NCBI GenBank assembly: GCA_005879605.1
Contig: VBKE01000005.1
Span: forward strand, 69,311 to 133,310
Length of the DNA: 64,000 nucleotides
Reading direction: 5' to 3'
Source: Deltaproteobacteria bacterium
GTDB lineage: Bacteria; Desulfobacterota; Binatia; UBA9968
This document shows positions 13,241 to 24,765 of this stretch, one piece after another. The notes under the pieces are model-generated. The model did not search any database. It worked only from the letters and a program-made list of their open reading frames with translations, and had not been told where the DNA came from. The position numbers were made by a program, and so were the translations under genes. The number at the start of each line of letters is the position of its first letter. The stretch's first letter is position 1.

Positions 13241-13318
13241 TGGCGGGTCAGGCAGGACTCGAACCTGCAACAACCGGATTTGGAGTCCGGCGCTCTAGCC
13301 AATTGGAGCTACTGACCC
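13241..13318 (-). tRNA. tRNA-Trp (CCA anticodon)
   Basis: The cloverleaf is readable on the minus strand. The acceptor stem GGGTCAG pairs with CTGACCC, the anticodon loop CTCCAAA contains CCA, and the T-arm GGTTCGAGTCC is present. The 3' CCA is encoded in the DNA. It lies between rpmG and secE, a common bacterial arrangement. Confidence 0.96.
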
Positions 13319-13329
13319 CTGTATCTCCG

Positions 13330-13482
13330 TCAGATCTTTACCTCACGATGCAAGGTATGGGTCCGGCAAGAAGAACAGAATTTCTTTAGAGCCAGTTTCT
13401 CCGTGGTATTCTTTCTGTTTTTCGTCGTTGTATAGTTCTTTCGCTTACATTGGTCGCAAGCAAATCCTACGAGTTCCCGCAT
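13330..13482 (-). CDS. rpmG: 50S ribosomal protein L33
   Basis: A 50-residue protein of the large subunit. It starts [20 protein letters not shown] and ends [16 protein letters not shown]. The two CxxC pairs (CDQC and CSSC) mark the zinc-binding form of L33. A GGGAGG Shine-Dalgarno lies seven bases before the ATG. It sits between tuf and tRNA-Trp, its usual place in the tuf-rpmG-tRNA-Trp-secE-nusG run. Confidence 0.95.
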   Translation of the reverse strand: MRELVGFACDQCKRKNYTTTKNRKNTTEKLALKKFCSSCRTHTLHREVKI

Positions 13483-13506
13483 GGCTGCAGCCTCCCTCGC
13501 CCGGCG

Positions 13507-14697
<1,191 letters not shown>

Positions 14698-14783
14698 CTC
14701 GTCCTCCTATGATTTGCCACTGCAGTCGCTCGGCTATTTTCTTAACGCTCGTTCAGCCTTTACGGCTCGCAACCTGGAACAAA

Positions 14784-14856
14784 AGCCCAGGAGCGGGATC
14801 GAACCGCCGACCTCGTCCTTACCAAGGACGTGCTCTACCGACTGAGCTACCTGGGC
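14784..14856 (-). tRNA. tRNA-Thr (GGT anticodon)
   Basis: The acceptor GCCCAGG pairs with CCTGGGC. The anticodon loop TTGGTAA gives GGT, and the T-arm GGTTCGATCCC is normal. CCA is not encoded; the sequence continues with T residues. It is the last tRNA before tuf. Confidence 0.95.
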
Positions 14857-14938
14857 GCATCAGTCGATGGCTTATAGCATATGGCTGACTGCTAAAATCC
14901 AAAGGCCATTTGCTATCTGCCATCAGCCATACGCGATT

Positions 14939-15014
14939 TGGAGCGGGAAACGGGACTCGAACCCGCGACCCCGAGCTTGGAAGGCTCGCGCTCTACCAAC
15001 TGAGCTATTCCCGC
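14939..15014 (-). tRNA. tRNA-Gly (TCC anticodon)
   Basis: The acceptor GCGGGAA pairs with TTCCCGC. The anticodon loop CTTCCAA gives TCC, the T-arm is GGTTCGAGTCC, and CCA is encoded after a T discriminator. It is third in the four-tRNA block upstream of tuf. Confidence 0.95.
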
Positions 15015-15025
15015 AAAACAAAAAT

Positions 15026-15110
<85 letters not shown>

Positions 15111-15208
15111 GCTTCTTCGTAAACCCTCCACAGTTTCACTCACTGCGCGCCGTTCAATGCTCGATGCCAATTCGGTTTCATCTAAAATTAATCTCAAAAT
15201 CGTCTGAA

Positions 15209-15283
15209 TGGAGCTGGCGATAGGACTTGAACCTACAACCTGCTGATTACAAATCAGCTGCTCTGCCGTTGAGCTACGCCAGC
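15209..15283 (-). tRNA. tRNA-Thr (TGT anticodon)
   Basis: The acceptor GCTGGCG pairs with CGCCAGC-type 3' bases. The anticodon stem-loop GCTGA-TTTGTAA-TCAGC gives TGT, and CCA is encoded. It is the first gene of the tRNA-Thr/Tyr/Gly/Thr-tuf block, the same order as thrU-tyrU-glyT-thrT-tufB of enterobacteria. Confidence 0.94.
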
Positions 15284-15384
15284 CTAGTCCACAAAGATTT
15301 TTCGCGTGCCAGCACAAAAGCTTCGGTTTGCCTTTAGAGGGCAGCGGGAATGACTGACTAATGACGGCTAATCAACAGTTTGTA

Positions 15385-15418
15385 ATTATAAAGTATGAAT
15401 CCTGAGCCACTAAGGCAA
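15385..15418 (-). promoter_or_regulatory. Candidate promoter of the tRNA-tuf-rpoBC block
   Basis: On the minus strand TTGCCT (15418-15413) and TACTTT (15395-15390) are spaced 17 bp, with an overlapping TATAAT hexamer at 15390-15385. The site is about 100 bp upstream of the first tRNA, in the 260-bp A/T-richer gap after rlmB. This is a sequence match only. The rest of the gap (15284-15543) shows no gene. Confidence 0.35.
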
Positions 15419-15543
15419 AAGATGACACGGCGGTGCTTTTTCCCCGTTAGCAAACAAACATTTAAAGCACCTTCAGGTTGCCATGTCAAGCGGCGAGGCT
15501 CTAAAGCACTATAAATCCTTATAACTCTATCCTTGCTGTCCTA

Positions 15544-16314
15544 TTATCTCTTGGCCCCCGTCTTGTCAATGGTCCGCCTTTGTCGAAGCAACTCGTAAAG
15601 AAAGACCGCTCCTGCGACTGCTACGTTCAATGAGGCAATTTTGCCCAACATCGGAATAGAAACAAGATAATCGCATTCCCTCAGGATTATGGGCCGAACG
15701 CCTTTCCCCTCACTGCCTAAGACAATGCCCAGCCTCTCCGGATACTCGACTTCGTGAATAGTTGCCTCGGCTTGAGCATCGAGTCCCACCATCCAGAATC
15801 CACGCTCTTTGAGCGTAACGATGGCGCGTCTCAAATTCGTTGCCCTATAGATATTGAGGTGATGCACTGCCCCGGCGGAAGCTTTGACCACGGTCGGGGT
15901 CACCCCCACAGACCGGTTCTTAGGAATCACCACATGCTGAACTCCCACTGCTTCAGCGCTTCGTAAAAGAGCACCGAAATTCCGCGGGTCTGTCAAACCA
16001 TCCAGAATCAAGAGCCAGTCTGAGCCCGAAGACACCGAAAGTCGTCGCACCAATTCAGTGAATGCCAGGTGAACGTACGCTTCAACCTTCGCAAGCACTC
16101 CTTGATGTTTTCCGCCCCCGGTCAGTCGGCTCAGCAAATCAGGACTCACATAGGTGACGCGCAAGCCGAGGCGCTTCGCTTCCACATCAATCGATCGCAA
16201 GGCTGGTCCCTCGGGGCGGTCCGCGATCAGGATTTCCAAAACGTCGTGAGACGAAGCTTTTAATTTCTCGCGCACAGGATTGATTCCGAAGACGAGAGTT
16301 TGTTCGTTTTTCAT
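15544..16314 (-). CDS. rlmB: 23S rRNA (guanosine-2'-O)-methyltransferase, RlmB/TrmH family
   Basis: A SPOUT-fold methyltransferase that in characterised relatives methylates the 2'-O of G2251 in 23S rRNA. The N-terminal substrate-binding domain starts TLVFGINPVREKLKAS. The knotted catalytic domain shows motif 1 (LDGLTDPRNFGALLRSAEAVG), motif 2 (GLVLGSEGKGVRP) and motif 3 (VSIPMLGKIASLNVAVAGAV). ATG 16314 gives 256 residues and has AAGG upstream; a TTG at 16338 is also open. It is divergent from lptF. Confidence 0.93.
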   Translation of the reverse strand: MKNEQTLVFGINPVREKLKASSHDVLEILIADRPEGPALRSIDVEAKRLGLRVTYVSPDLLSRLTGGGKHQGVLAKVEAYVHLAFTELVRRLSVSSGSDWLLILDGLTDPRNFGALLRSAEAVGVQHVVIPKNRSVGVTPTVVKASAGAVHHLNIYRATNLRRAIVTLKERGFWMVGLDAQAEATIHEVEYPERLGIVLGSEGKGVRPIILRECDYLVSIPMLGKIASLNVAVAGAVFLYELLRQRRTIDKTGAKR

Positions 16315-16382
16315 AAACAGGTACCTTTTCAACGGCAAAAGGATTTTACAAAAAAAGACTCAACAGATAACATGTTGGTACT

Positions 16383-17576
16383 GTGAAGCGAAAGATACTT
16401 TCCGGCTACCTGGTTTTTGAAATCCTCCCTCCTTTTTTCTTCGGACTTTTGGCCTTTACTTTCGTCCTTTTGATTGCGCGCATCTTGAAGCTCGTTGAGC
16501 TTGTGGTAACCCGCGGCGTGCCGCTGCTTCAAATTGGCAAGTTGTTCTCGCTTATCCTACCAACCTTTCTGGAGCTGACGGTTCCCATGGCTTTTCTCCT
16601 TGCGATCCTGCTAGGCCTCGGCCGATTATCCAGCGATCAAGAACTTCTCGCCATGAAAGGTTCAGGGATCAGTCCCGCACAGATCCTTTGGCCGATCGCC
16701 CTCTTTGCCTTGGGAGTCGCCGTCACAACCCTGTTTCTCACCACGTTCGCTCGACCGGCGGCCAATTTCGCGCTCAAAAAAGAACTGTATAACATCGCCA
16801 AGAGTCGTGTTGGGACAGCTTTAAAGGAAAAAGTCTTCAACGACGACTTCCCTAAGATTCTCATCTATACGGAAGAAATCATCCCGCCGGGCAATACCGC
16901 GCAGGGCGTGTTAATTGTCGACAAACGCGACCCCGTGAGACAGGACGTTATTCTGGGAAAAGTTGCCCTCATTACCACAGACGACGAGACCAATACTTTG
17001 GGACTGAGGCTCTTCGACGGCTCAATTTACGAAACGGAAAAAAATCGCCCGGGTTTTAGCCAGACCCGATTCAATATCTATGATTTTAAACTTGACCTGG
17101 ATGATCTTATAGGACCCGTGAAGAGAAAAGAGGCAGGACCAAAAGAAATGTCCCTAAGACACTTGATCCGGACCATTCGAGAGAAACGAAACCAAGGAAC
17201 CATGGTCACACCCGAAATCATGGAATTCCATCAACGGATCTCATTCAGTTTCGCTCCCATCGTCTTCTGTCTGCTCGGGGTCTCTTTAACTTTATTACCC
17301 AGAAGCGCCCGTGCCAACCGCTCGTGGGGGTTTATGCTCTGCCTTTTTTGGCTGCTCACTTATTACGCGTTTCTGTCTCTCGGCAAGGCGCTCGGCGACA
17401 AAGGCGTTCTGCATCCCATTCCAGCCCTCTGGCTTCCTAACTTCGTCGTGGGCGGGATCGCGATTCACTTCTTCAGTAAGGCGCTCCGTGAATCCCCGCT
17501 TGCGTTTCAAGCTAAGCTGGAGACTGCAGTCGTTTGGGCGGGCCAATGTTTGGACCGACTTAAGCGGAAAGGATAA
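16383..17576 (+). CDS. lptF: LPS export ABC transporter permease LptF
   Basis: One of the two inner-membrane permease subunits of the LptB2FG transporter, which extracts lipopolysaccharide from the inner membrane. The 397-residue protein has an N-terminal membrane segment (IARILKLVELVVTRGVPLLQ), further helices to about residue 125, a periplasmic beta-jellyroll (about 130-290, with ILIYTEEI and LRLFDGSIYE) and C-terminal helices (SFAPIVFCLLGVSLTLLP). The start is GTG without a clear Shine-Dalgarno. It lies 18 bp before lptG. Confidence 0.93.
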   Translation: MKRKILSGYLVFEILPPFFFGLLAFTFVLLIARILKLVELVVTRGVPLLQIGKLFSLILPTFLELTVPMAFLLAILLGLGRLSSDQELLAMKGSGISPAQILWPIALFALGVAVTTLFLTTFARPAANFALKKELYNIAKSRVGTALKEKVFNDDFPKILIYTEEIIPPGNTAQGVLIVDKRDPVRQDVILGKVALITTDDETNTLGLRLFDGSIYETEKNRPGFSQTRFNIYDFKLDLDDLIGPVKRKEAGPKEMSLRHLIRTIREKRNQGTMVTPEIMEFHQRISFSFAPIVFCLLGVSLTLLPRSARANRSWGFMLCLFWLLTYYAFLSLGKALGDKGVLHPIPALWLPNFVVGGIAIHFFSKALRESPLAFQAKLETAVVWAGQCLDRLKRKG

Positions 17577-17594
17577 CAACACTGAAATCACACC

Positions 17595-18663
17595 ATGGCA
17601 GCTAGGGAAAACGTCAAATTTCTACCGGTCGGCAGCATCCTCGACCGCTATTTGGTTCAAGACTTTCTGCGCATTTTTTTTACCAGCCTGATCTGCGTTA
17701 CATCCCTATACCTTATCGTCGACTTCTTTGACCGCATCAGCGCTTTTCTCGACACGGGAGCCTCGATTTGGACTGTTATCCGCTATTTTTTCTATAAAGC
17801 CCCTCTGTCGGTTTCCCGTGTGATTGGCTTCGCAACTTTGTTCTCCGCTTTGTTTTGTCTTGGAATGATGGCCCGAACGCACGAAATCACCGCGATGCGT
17901 TCCAGTGGAATCAGCGTTCAGCGTGTCGCACTCCCTTTACTGGTTCTTTCATTGTTCATCTGCCTGTTCACCTTTTTCTGGAACGAAGCCCTGGTGCCGA
18001 TATTCGCCCATCAAGCACAAACGATCTTTAAGACGGAAGTCAAACGCAAGCAACAGCAGAGCTTATTCGGAACGGTGGACATATGGATAAGAGGAGAGCG
18101 TAGCTTTATCAACGTCAATCGTTTCGACACCGCAAACAATACACTTCAAGGCGTAACCATCTTTCTTCTCAATCGCGACTTTAGCTTGCGCGGAATAGTG
18201 GAGACTCCTACGGCTCGTTGGACCGGCCGCAGTTGGGAAGCCAAGGAAATCACATCGTGGAGCGTATCGCCTGATGGCAAAATGGTCCTTGAAAAATCAG
18301 CCGCCCTCCCACCCATTACGGAAACCCCCGAGGACCTCAAGCTACTCGCGAGGGACGCCGAAGAATTCACCTTTTTCGACCTACAAAAGCAGATCGCCGA
18401 CATGAAAGCTAAAGTCATAGATGCCACGTCTTACGATGTGGATCTCCAATCGAAGCTCGCCTTGCCGTTGATTTCCCCGTATGAGTGGCAGCATGGCGCT
18501 GAGCTTTGCTTCGGCCATGGTTATCGGCTTTGGCTATTGGGTTCTCTCTGCGTTTTGCGTTTCCCTGGGCCACAGTGGTGGGCTTCCACCGTTGTTAGCC
18601 GCATGGTTACCCAACTCCATATTCGCGATGATCGGATTGTTCTTCTTTACAGCGGAAGAGTGA
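17595..18663 (+). pseudogene. lptG: LPS export ABC transporter permease LptG, interrupted by a deletion/frameshift
   Basis: This is the partner permease of LptF. The first 295 codons (17595 to about 18480) read as a normal LptG: the start LDRYLVQDFLRIFFTSL, membrane helices, and a jellyroll ending LQSKLALPLISP. Directly after this the frame leaves the family sequence. The remaining family C-terminus (MALSFASAMVIGFGYWVLSA, then LGHSGGLPPLLAAWLPN and FAMIGLFFFTAEE) is found in another frame at 18495-18663. About 20 residues normally lying between the two parts are absent, so both a small deletion and a frame change occurred. LptG is essential in most Gram-negative bacteria, so an assembly error is a real alternative. 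Read without correction, the frame continues to 18767 with unrelated sequence. Confidence 0.85.
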
Positions 18664-18834
18664 TCGGACGGCGCCGGCCATCGCCGAGCAACTTCGGCTG
18701 GCCCATGCACGTTGAGATTCAATTTCTATACAGCCACTCGCGCCGGCCGCGTCAGGGGCGGTGTTGACTAGCCGACCAATCGCGCCAAGGACGCAACGTT
18801 TATTCGTTCGGGCGGTCTAGCGGAAGAAAAGATG

Positions 18835-19227
18835 TTAACGTTTGGAGTACTGCGGTCGTTTCCGCGCCTTGTGGCGCCCGTACTTTTTTCGCTCCACGGC
18901 ACGAGGATCACGGGTCACGAAACCGGCCTTTTTTAGCGGCGGACGAAATTCTGGATTAACCAGCATCAGCGCCCGGGTAATCCCGTGACGAATGGCCCCC
19001 GCTTGCCCGGAGCTCCCTCCGCCACTAACGTTGATGTCGATGTCAAAGCTCCCCGTCGTTTGTGTCACGTCAAAAGGCTGGAGCACGATCATGCGAGCCG
19101 TTTCACGACCAAAGTATTCTTGTAGGGTTCGATCATTGATTTTGATGATCCCCTTACCGTGCTTTAGGAAAACTCGCGCCACAGAGGTTTTCCTTCGGCC
19201 GGTTGCATTAATAACCTTTTCTGCCAT
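18835..19227 (-). CDS. rpsI: 30S ribosomal protein S9
   Basis: S9 has a C-terminal tail that reaches the P-site tRNA. The product from ATG 19227 is 130 residues and starts [20 protein letters not shown]. It contains [20 protein letters not shown] and ends with the basic tail [17 protein letters not shown]. The open frame extends eight codons further into rplM, but the TAGGAG Shine-Dalgarno ten bases before 19227 fixes the start. Confidence 0.97.
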   Translation of the reverse strand: MAEKVINATGRRKTSVARVFLKHGKGIIKINDRTLQEYFGRETARMIVLQPFDVTQTTGSFDIDINVSGGGSSGQAGAIRHGITRALMLVNPEFRPPLKKAGFVTRDPRAVERKKYGRHKARKRPQYSKR

Positions 19228-19240
19228 CGCTCTTCTACTC

Positions 19241-19666
19241 CTACGCGTCAATCGCCAGGGGCTGTGGTTTTTGCGCCTCGTGCGGATGTTCCGGACCGGG
19301 ATATATTTTCAGTTTGGTGACCAGTCTTCGACTCAACCGATTTTTCGGTAGCATTCCTTTCACCGCCAGCCGGATTAGCTCCCCGGGCTTTTCAGCAAGC
19401 ATTTTTGCGGCATTTTTCTCACGGATTCCACCCGGATATTCCGTGTGACGATAATAAACCTTCTTTTCTAGCTTCTTACCGGTAAGCCTGACACCCCGCG
19501 CATTCACAACAATCACGAAATCGCCCACATCGACATTGGGGGTAAAGATCGGTTTATGCTTTCCCCGGAGCACTTTTGCGATCTCGCTAGCCATTCGCCC
19601 AAGAATTTTCCCTTGGGCATCGACAACGTACCATTGTCGCTGCGCGAGAGCTTCTTCTGTTTTCAT
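19241..19666 (-). CDS. rplM: 50S ribosomal protein L13
   Basis: An early-assembly protein of the large subunit. From ATG 19666 the product is 141 residues, with the signatures [19 protein letters not shown] and [18 protein letters not shown]. An in-frame GTG at 19681 would add five residues; family alignment favours the ATG. It lies 13 bp before rpsI, the standard rplM-rpsI operon. Confidence 0.97.
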   Translation of the reverse strand: MKTEEALAQRQWYVVDAQGKILGRMASEIAKVLRGKHKPIFTPNVDVGDFVIVVNARGVRLTGKKLEKKVYYRHTEYPGGIREKNAAKMLAEKPGELIRLAVKGMLPKNRLSRRLVTKLKIYPGPEHPHEAQKPQPLAIDA

Positions 19667-19722
19667 GTTAGCCAACCCCACAATCGATTGCTCTCTAATT
19701 CTGCTGCCCTCTCAATAGAAGG

Positions 19723-19799
<77 letters not shown>

Positions 19800-19821
19800 G
19801 ACAATCAATAGATTTGCCCAG

Positions 19822-19896
19822 TGGTGGGCGGTACAGGATTTGAACCTGTGACCCCCGGCTTGTAAGGCCGATGCTCTCCCGCTGAGCTAACCGCCC
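19822..19896 (-). tRNA. tRNA-Val (TAC anticodon)
   Basis: The acceptor GGGCGGT pairs with ACCGCCC. The anticodon loop CTTACAA gives TAC, the T-arm is AGGTTCAAATCCT, and CCA is encoded. It is 22 bp before tRNA-Asp. Confidence 0.96.
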
Positions 19897-19993
19897 CTTG
19901 CCCGAAAACACCCGCCCTAAGCGTCGGCAGTAGACCAATTTCTTCAGTCTTCGACCCGCAAGTTTCCTGGCTTGATTCTCCAGAAGAACGATT

Positions 19994-20266
19994 TTAGCTG
20001 AGGGAATCTTTCAAGATTTTCCCGGCCTTGAACTTCGCGGCTCGAGAAGGAGCGATTTCAATACTTTCTCCGGTCTTTGGATTTCTGCCCATTCGCCCTT
20101 TGCGCTGAGAAACGGAAAATGTGCCGAAGCCGGAAACATTTACTTTGTCTCCATTCTTCAAAGCAGCGACAATATCGTCAAAGAATCCGTTTACAATCTC
20201 TTCGGCTTTCGGCCGGGGTAGCTCATGGCGCTTCGCCACCGAATCAATTAGATCGGCTTTGGTCAT
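19994..20266 (-). CDS. hup: DNA-binding protein HU
   Basis: A histone-like dimeric protein that bends DNA. It has 90 residues, the HU length, starting MTKADLIDSVAKRHELPRPK. The beta-arm region includes the conserved VNVSGFGTFSVSQRKGRMGR and the minor-groove inserting NPKTGE, and the C-terminus is AAKFKAGKILKDSLS. IHF subunits look similar, so HU versus IHF rests on the overall pattern. It is downstream of lon, the classical lon-hupB order. Confidence 0.93.
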   Translation of the reverse strand: MTKADLIDSVAKRHELPRPKAEEIVNGFFDDIVAALKNGDKVNVSGFGTFSVSQRKGRMGRNPKTGESIEIAPSRAAKFKAGKILKDSLS

Positions 20267-20325
20267 TATCCCTCTTCATTCCCCTGCCATAACCCGCCGG
20301 GCAAGGAGTGGATTTATATAACAGC

Positions 20326-20359
20326 AGCTATGCCGGGTGTCAAATCACCCGGCATAGCT
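20326..20359 (-). terminator. Long hairpin between lon and hup
   Basis: A perfect 14-bp inverted repeat (AGCTATGCCGGGTG at 20326-20339 and CACCCGGCATAGCT at 20346-20359) with a 6-nt loop lies 16 bp after the lon stop. On the minus strand it is followed only by an A/T-rich stretch, not a clean T run. It could end lon or act as a processing site before hup. Confidence 0.6.
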
Positions 20360-20374
20360 CTCGCTCGAAAGGAA

Positions 20375-22840
20375 TTACTGAGGCAAGATATCGGGACCCG
20401 GAGCGTCCTCAACCTTATCGCCGAACGGAGGATTTTCTTCTTTTGCATCGGCTGAGGCCGCAAGACCTTTGAACAGAGCATCCGGATCGTCAATGACGAG
20501 TGCCTTCTTTAGCACCTCGTCCATGTGAGACACGGCGATCATCTCAACCGTCTTTAGAACAGTCGCCGGAATCTCTTCTATGTCTTTTTCGTTATCCGCC
20601 GGGATCAGTACTTTCTTTATCCCAGCCCGGTGAGCCGCTAGCACCTTTTCTTTCAGGCCACCGATGGGAAGCACCGTCCCTCTTAAGGTAATTTCGCCGG
20701 TCATCGCCAAATCATTATAAACCGGAACCTTGATCAACGCGGAAACCAGCGAAGTAGCCATAGTGATTCCTGCGGAAGGTCCATCTTTCGGAATAGCCCC
20801 TTCCGGCACATGAATATGGACATCGATCTTTTGATAAAAGTCCCTTTCCAATCCCAACTCCATCGCCCGCGACCGCACGTAGCTCATCGCCGCCTGTGCA
20901 GACTCCTGCATTACGTCTCCGAGTTTACCTGTAATGGTAAGCTGCCCCTTTCCCGGCATAATGGTTACCTCAGTCGCCAGGAGCTCGCCGCCGAGCTCGG
21001 TCCACGCCAGGCCAGTCGCCACACCGATCTTGTGCTCCGCCTCCGCTTTACCGTATCGGAATCTTTCCGGGCCCAAATATTTGTGCAGGCTTTTCGTGCC
21101 GACTTGAATATGGGCGTTCCTATCCTTCTTTACCACTTCCACGGCAACCTTGCGGCAGATAGCGGCGATTTCTCGCTCTAGATTTCGTACGCCAGCCTCT
21201 TTTGTGTAATGTCGAATGACACCGAGAAGAGCATTATCCGTAAAGGCGACATTCTCGGGTGTAAGCCCGTTCGCCTCTTTCTGTTTCTCCAGCAGGTATT
21301 TCTTCGCGATGCTGAGCTTCTCGAGCTCGGTGTATCCGGCAATGCGGATGATCTCCATCCGGTCTTGAAGAGGACGGGGGATACGGTCCAATGTGTTGGC
21401 CGTGGTAATGAACATCACCTTCGATAGATCGTAATCTAGGTCCAAATAGTGATCATTAAAGGTGGTGTTTTGCTCAGGATCCAAGACCTCGAGGAGCGCC
21501 GACGACGGATCCCCCCGGAAATCCGTCGACATCTTGTCAATCTCGTCCATCAAGAAGACCGGATTGCTCGATCCCGCCTTCTTCATCGATTGAATAATCT
21601 TGCCTGGCAATGCCCCGATATAAGTCCGCCGGTGGCCGCGGATCTCCGCCTCGTCCCTAACGCCGCCGAGCGAAACTCTCACGAACTTTCTTCCGGTTGC
21701 CCGCGCGATGGAGCGCCCGAGTGAAGTCTTGCCGACGCCCGGAGGGCCAACCAAACAGAGAATGGGACCCTTGATCTTACCCACGAGACTCTGGACCGCG
21801 AGATATTCGAGAATCCGCTCTTTAACTTTTTCCAGGCCATAATGGTCTTCTTCGAGCACTTTTTCGGCTTCATTGATATCCAGTTTGTCGTCGGTCAACT
21901 CGTTCCATGGTAGGCTAAGAATCCAGTCGATATAATTTCTCACTACCGTGGCTTCCGCGGACATCGGCGACATCATCTTGAGCTTCTTGAGTTCCTTTTC
22001 GACCTTGTCCTTCGCTTCGGCCGAGAGTTTCTTCTGTTTGAGCTTTTCCTCGATCTCCTGAATCTCATTTTTGAACTCGTCTTTTTCACCGAGCTCTTTC
22101 TGGATAGCTCGCATCTGTTCATTCAAGTAGTACTCTTTCTGCGAGCGCTCCATCTGTTTCTTGACGCGAGATCGGATGCGCCGTTCGACTTCGAGGATTT
22201 CGATCTCGGCGCGCATGTGTCCGAGTACCTTCTCCAGTCGCTCGGCAGCATTGAAAGTTTCCAGAAGGTTTTGCCGGTCTTCAATTTTGATCCCGAGGTG
22301 AGCGACGATGGTATCTGCCAGCCGACCGGGATCATCAATGGATGAAACCGACATGACCATTTCAGGCGGGATCTTTTTCTTCAGCTTGACGTAGTTCTCG
22401 AAGGTCGTGCGCACTTCGCGGGTCAATGCCTCGACTTCGGTGTTGCGCTCAACGACCTCCGGTGCTTCTTCGATCTCAACCAGGAAGAAATCCGGACTGT
22501 TCACGAAGCGAACGATTTTCGCCCGTCGCTTGCCTTCGATGAGCACCTTCACGGTACCGTCGGGAAGCTTGAGCATCTGGACGACCGTGCCGACAGTCCC
22601 GGTTTTATAGATATCTTCCTCCGTGGGCTCATTGGTCTTGGCGTCTTTCTGAGATGAAAGAAAGATCGGGCTCTGCTTTTGCGTGGCTTCTTCCAACGCT
22701 TTGATCGACCGCTGCCGGCCGACAAAGAGAGGCACAACCATATGCGGGAAAACGATAATATCCCTGAGAGGTAACAGCGGCACACGTGTCGGACCACCGA
22801 CTGACTCTTTATCGTCTTTCTTTTCGTTACGAAATAGCAT
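20375..22840 (-). CDS. lon: ATP-dependent protease Lon
   Basis: A cytoplasmic AAA+ serine protease that degrades misfolded and regulatory proteins. It has 821 residues. The LON substrate-binding domain starts at about residue 20 ([20 protein letters not shown]), followed by a helical linker rich in Glu and Lys. Next come the AAA+ module with Walker [10 protein letters not shown] near residue 370 and Walker [11 protein letters not shown], then the protease domain with the catalytic Ser in [13 protein letters not shown] and the Lys in [12 protein letters not shown]. It follows clpX by 9 bp. Confidence 0.98.
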   Translation of the reverse strand: MLFRNEKKDDKESVGGPTRVPLLPLRDIIVFPHMVVPLFVGRQRSIKALEEATQKQSPIFLSSQKDAKTNEPTEEDIYKTGTVGTVVQMLKLPDGTVKVLIEGKRRAKIVRFVNSPDFFLVEIEEAPEVVERNTEVEALTREVRTTFENYVKLKKKIPPEMVMSVSSIDDPGRLADTIVAHLGIKIEDRQNLLETFNAAERLEKVLGHMRAEIEILEVERRIRSRVKKQMERSQKEYYLNEQMRAIQKELGEKDEFKNEIQEIEEKLKQKKLSAEAKDKVEKELKKLKMMSPMSAEATVVRNYIDWILSLPWNELTDDKLDINEAEKVLEEDHYGLEKVKERILEYLAVQSLVGKIKGPILCLVGPPGVGKTSLGRSIARATGRKFVRVSLGGVRDEAEIRGHRRTYIGALPGKIIQSMKKAGSSNPVFLMDEIDKMSTDFRGDPSSALLEVLDPEQNTTFNDHYLDLDYDLSKVMFITTANTLDRIPRPLQDRMEIIRIAGYTELEKLSIAKKYLLEKQKEANGLTPENVAFTDNALLGVIRHYTKEAGVRNLEREIAAICRKVAVEVVKKDRNAHIQVGTKSLHKYLGPERFRYGKAEAEHKIGVATGLAWTELGGELLATEVTIMPGKGQLTITGKLGDVMQESAQAAMSYVRSRAMELGLERDFYQKIDVHIHVPEGAIPKDGPSAGITMATSLVSALIKVPVYNDLAMTGEITLRGTVLPIGGLKEKVLAAHRAGIKKVLIPADNEKDIEEIPATVLKTVEMIAVSHMDEVLKKALVIDDPDALFKGLAASADAKEENPPFGDKVEDAPGPDILPQ

Positions 22841-22849
22841 CGATTCCTC

Positions 22850-24103
22850 CTAAGCGCTCTCCGCGGCCTTGGTGTACACGACGATCGGAGGTTCAGTCTT
22901 ATCAACTACGTCCTCAGAGATGACGACTTCCTTGATATTAGGCTGAGAAGGCATGTCATACATTATATCGAGCATGATATTCTCCATAATTGCCCTAAGT
23001 CCCCTTGCGCCCGATTTTCTTTTCATGGCCTCCCGGGCGATAGCGCGAAGCGCCTCTTCGGTAAATTTGAGATGCACGGTTTCCATCTCAAACAGTTTGG
23101 AGTACTGCTTGGTGAGGGCGTTCTTAGGCTCTTTCAAAATGCGCATAAGAGCGGATTCATCCAATTCATCCAGCGTAGCTATGACGGGCAACCGTCCGAT
23201 AAATTCCGGAATCAGCCCAAACTTAAGCAAATCCTCAGGTTGCACGTCGTGCAGAAGCTCGGTCGGTCGTCTGCCGTCCCTCTCTTCAATCTGTCCGCCA
23301 AATCCCAAGCGCTTGCGCCCGGTTCGTTTGCGGATAATATCCTCAAGCCCGACAAAGGCTCCGCCGCAGATAAAAAGTATATTCGTGGTGTCGACCTGGA
23401 GAAATTCCTGCTGCGGGTGTTTCCTTCCCCCTTTAGGAGGAACGCTCGCCATGGTTCCCTCGATGATTTTCAGCAAGGCCTGCTGCACCCCTTCACCCGA
23501 CACATCCCGCGTGATTGATGGGTTGTCCGATTTCCGCGAGATTTTATCGATCTCATCTATATAGACGATTCCGCGCTGCGCCTTTTCAACGTCATAGTCG
23601 GCCGCCTGCAACAGGTTTAGGATAATGTTCTCAACATCTTCTCCGACGTATCCCGCTTCCGTCAGGCTCGTTGCGTCCGCGATGGTGAATGGAACCTGGA
23701 GAAATCGGGCCAGTGTCTGCGCCAGCAGAGTTTTTCCAGAACCCGTGGGTCCCAAAAGCAGAATGTTGCTTTTCTGCAGCTCCACATCTCCCGTCACCAT
23801 TTGGCTGTCGATTCGCTTATAGTGATTATGGACCGCCACCGCCAGAATTTTCTTCGCACGCTCCTGTCCAATCACATATTGATCAAGAACGCGTTTGATC
23901 TCGGCGGGTTTCGGAACATTTGACGAGGCCGTCAGGTTCTCATCATGGTCGCATTCTTCAGCGATGATATCGTTGCAAAGATCGATGCATTCATCGCAGA
24001 TATAGACGGTTGGGCCGGCGATGAGTTTGCGCACCTCGTCCTGGCTCTTCCCGCAAAACGAGCAGACGAGATTTCCCGACCCATGTTCACCGTGCTTTGC
24101 CAT
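22850..24103 (-). CDS. clpX: ATP-dependent Clp protease ATP-binding subunit ClpX
   Basis: An AAA+ unfoldase that feeds substrates to ClpP. The 417-residue protein begins with the C4 zinc-binding dimerisation domain ([13 protein letters not shown] and [13 protein letters not shown]), then Walker [13 protein letters not shown], Walker [12 protein letters not shown], and the pore and sensor regions ([20 protein letters not shown]). It lies 26 bp after clpP in the tig-clpP-clpX-lon operon. Confidence 0.98.
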   Translation of the reverse strand: MAKHGEHGSGNLVCSFCGKSQDEVRKLIAGPTVYICDECIDLCNDIIAEECDHDENLTASSNVPKPAEIKRVLDQYVIGQERAKKILAVAVHNHYKRIDSQMVTGDVELQKSNILLLGPTGSGKTLLAQTLARFLQVPFTIADATSLTEAGYVGEDVENIILNLLQAADYDVEKAQRGIVYIDEIDKISRKSDNPSITRDVSGEGVQQALLKIIEGTMASVPPKGGRKHPQQEFLQVDTTNILFICGGAFVGLEDIIRKRTGRKRLGFGGQIEERDGRRPTELLHDVQPEDLLKFGLIPEFIGRLPVIATLDELDESALMRILKEPKNALTKQYSKLFEMETVHLKFTEEALRAIAREAMKRKSGARGLRAIMENIMLDIMYDMPSQPNIKEVVISEDVVDKTEPPIVVYTKAAESA

Positions 24104-24129
24104 AGAACCCCCGCATAACTAAGATTCCT

Positions 24130-24732
24130 TCATTTCTTTAAGCTTCCCTCGGGCCGAGCCGCAATAACCTCATCGACCAATCCGTATTCCTGGGCCTGCT
24201 TGCCTGACAGGAACATATCTCGGTCCGTATCCTTCTCGATCTTCTTGAGACTCTGCCCGGTGTGTTTCATAAGAATATTGTTCAACTCTTCCCGCATGCG
24301 CAAGATCTCGCGCGCCTGAATATCGATATCGGCCGCCTGACCCTGAAAACCACCTAAAGGCTGGTGAATCATGATGCGAGAATGGGGAAGCGCAAAACGT
24401 TTTCCTTTAGTTCCGGCCGCCAACAGCACTGCGCCCATACTGGCCGCCTGCCCGACACAGACTGTGGATATCTGCGGTCGAACGTATTGCATGGTGTCGT
24501 AAATCGCCAAGCCCGCCGTAACCGCACCGCCCGGGCTATTGATGTAAAAGAAAATATCCCGCTCGGGATCTTCGGATTCAAGAAACAGAAGCTGCGCGGT
24601 AATTAGGTTTGCAACCTCGTCGGTAACGATTGATCCCAGGAACACAATTCGGTCTTTCAGGAGTCGAGAGTAAATGTCGTACGCCCGCTCCCCGCGCCCC
24701 GTCTGCTCAACCACAATCGGAATGAAATTCAT
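24130..24732 (-). CDS. clpP: ATP-dependent Clp protease proteolytic subunit ClpP
   Basis: A tetradecameric serine protease. The 200-residue protein carries the catalytic Ser in [14 protein letters not shown] and the His in [14 protein letters not shown]; the Asp of the triad is expected further on, in [20 protein letters not shown]. Its length and [16 protein letters not shown] start match the housekeeping type. The gene lies between tig and clpX. Confidence 0.98.
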   Translation of the reverse strand: MNFIPIVVEQTGRGERAYDIYSRLLKDRIVFLGSIVTDEVANLITAQLLFLESEDPERDIFFYINSPGGAVTAGLAIYDTMQYVRPQISTVCVGQAASMGAVLLAAGTKGKRFALPHSRIMIHQPLGGFQGQAADIDIQAREILRMREELNNILMKHTGQSLKKIEKDTDRDMFLSGKQAQEYGLVDEVIAARPEGSLKK

Positions 24733-24765
24733 CCCCCGCGAACTCCTAAGCTGTCGAAACCCATT

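Noticed and set aside
18480-18767. Long lptG frame to 18767 as a genuine new C-terminus
   Set aside because: The residues after LPLISP match no LptG sequence, while the real C-terminus is in another frame at the same place.
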